30,568 nucleotides of DNA from Candidatus Parcubacteria bacterium (lineage in GTDB: Bacteria > Patescibacteriota > Microgenomatia > UBA12405), in assembly GCA_023443725.1 (NCBI GenBank), contig JAEZTF010000020.1, positions 1-30,568 on the forward strand. The letters run 5' to 3'. Both the position numbers and the translations under genes were made by a program. Under the pieces are notes generated by a model that worked only from the letters and a program-made list of their open reading frames with translations, made no database searches and was not told the origin of the DNA. Numbering within the stretch: position 1 is the first letter of the stretch; the number at the start of each line of letters is the position of its first letter. Of the stretch, positions 29,737-30,568 are shown in pieces.

Positions 29737-30568
29737 AAAGGAGGTGATCCATCCGCACCTTCCAGTACGGATACCTTGTTACGACTTAACCCTCATCGCT
29801 GGATTTACCTTAGTCCCACAAAATGTGAGATATTGGGTACCCCCAACTTTGCTGATTTGACGGGCAGTGTGTGCAAGAGGCGAGAACGTATTCACCGCAA
29901 TCTGCTGATTTGCGATTACTACCAATTCCAAGTTCATGCAGGCGAATTTCAGCCTGCAATCCCAACTGAGGGGTGTTTTAGGGATTAGCTCCACCTTGCG
30001 GTCTTGCAACCCTCTGTACAACCCATTGTAGGATGTGTGTAGCCCCGGATATAAGCATCATGATGACTTGACGTCGTCCCCTCCTTCCTCCCAACAAAAT
30101 AATGCTGGGCAGTCTCGTATGACACAGTAACATACGATAGGGGTTGCGCTCGTTACCTCACTTAAGAGAACAACTCACGTCACGAGCTGACGACAGCCAT
30201 GCAACAGCTGTGTACCACCTTCGAAAGATTCCCCCGTTTCTGGGGGCTTGCAGGTACATTTCAAACCCGGGTAAGGTTTATCGCTTCGTGTCGAATTAAA
30301 CCACATGCTCCACTGGTTGTGCGCCTCCCCGCCAATTCGTTTGAGTTTCGGCCTTGCGGCTATACTCCCCAGGCGGTCTGTTTAACGCGTTAGCTAACAT
30401 CTCCCCCAATAAATTGAGGAAAATTAACAGACAATGTTTATGGCTAGGACTACTCAGGTCTCTAATCTGATTGGCTACCCTAGCTTTCGTCTCTGAGTGT
30501 CAGTATATACCTGGTTACCCGCCTTCGCGCTTGGTGTTCTTTGTGGTATCCACGGATTTTACCCCTAC
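29737..30568 (-). rRNA. rrs: 16S ribosomal RNA, 3' part (5' part outside the window)
   Basis: About 830 nt of the small-subunit rRNA on the minus strand. The 3' end reads GGATCACCTCCTTT, with the anti-Shine-Dalgarno intact. Other landmarks are GTCGTAACAAGG near 29780, TGCCCGTC near 29862, the 910 region near 30330-30350 and the 790 loop near 30447-30466. The window edge falls near E. coli position 683. Several usually conserved bases differ from the E. coli sequence, including a compensated pair in helix 28. No tRNA or 23S follows. The exact 3' end (29737) is estimated from the conserved tail. Confidence 0.97.

Noticed and set aside
29698..30393. Open frames at 29698-29988, 29779-30021 and 30199-30393.
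   Set aside because: They lie on or opposite the 16S rRNA gene and are chance frames.

Overview
The window is AT-rich and gene-dense. It reads most like a Candidate Phyla Radiation (Patescibacteria) genome, probably of the Microgenomates group; this is inferred from gene content and not proven. Supporting signs are a short valyl-tRNA synthetase, a short archaeal-style triosephosphate isomerase, paired two-helix type IV secretion pilin-like proteins, many single-helix surface proteins of unknown function, and a divergent 16S rRNA gene. The 16S gene runs off the right edge and is followed by uppS instead of a tRNA/23S unit.

Layout, left to right. 0.1-5.4 kb: ribosomal protein L25 (+), a small TPR-like anchored protein, valS and a large anchored exported protein (all -). 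5.5-9.2 kb: an HD-domain hydrolase, a tsaC-tsaE fusion and tsaD (+), which together supply most of the t6A tRNA modification pathway, with one Cys-rich anchored protein between them (-). 9.2-11.3 kb: an rnhA/vanW-like operon (-). 11.4-12.2 kb: a two-gene cassette of unknown function, with strong Shine-Dalgarno (SD) sites, a structured leader, a matching 16-bp inverted repeat and a terminator. 12.3-16.6 kb: a ZIP metal transporter (-), then a solute-binding protein, tpiA and an SPFH protein (+), with comF (-) overlapping the last. 16.8-22.3 kb: tmRNA and its partner smpB, flanking a giant 1416-residue repeat protein and its small companion. 22.4-23.1 kb: two tiny membrane proteins behind a near-consensus promoter and ahead of a large hairpin. 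23.1-26 kb: a PH-domain membrane protein, a small membrane protein and a PP2C-like/propeller membrane protein. 25.9-28.9 kb: a SpoIID-like protein with a pyroglutamyl-peptidase-like gene, divergent from two pilin-like genes. 28.9 kb to the end: uppS and the 16S gene.

Two features run through the whole window. (1) Short palindromic GC-rich elements of two families are scattered in AT-rich DNA. They lie between genes, but also in frame inside protein genes: two in tsaD, two in tsaC-tsaE and a tandem pair in the pyroglutamyl-peptidase-like gene. This resembles the Rickettsia palindromic elements. (2) Most first-in-operon genes have a TATAAT-like -10 box only 5-9 nt before the start codon, so their mRNAs should be leaderless or nearly so. 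SD sequences appear at operon-internal genes and at two small-gene cassettes that have true leaders.

All positions, translations and E. coli-numbered rRNA comparisons were made by eye. Nothing was searched against a database.
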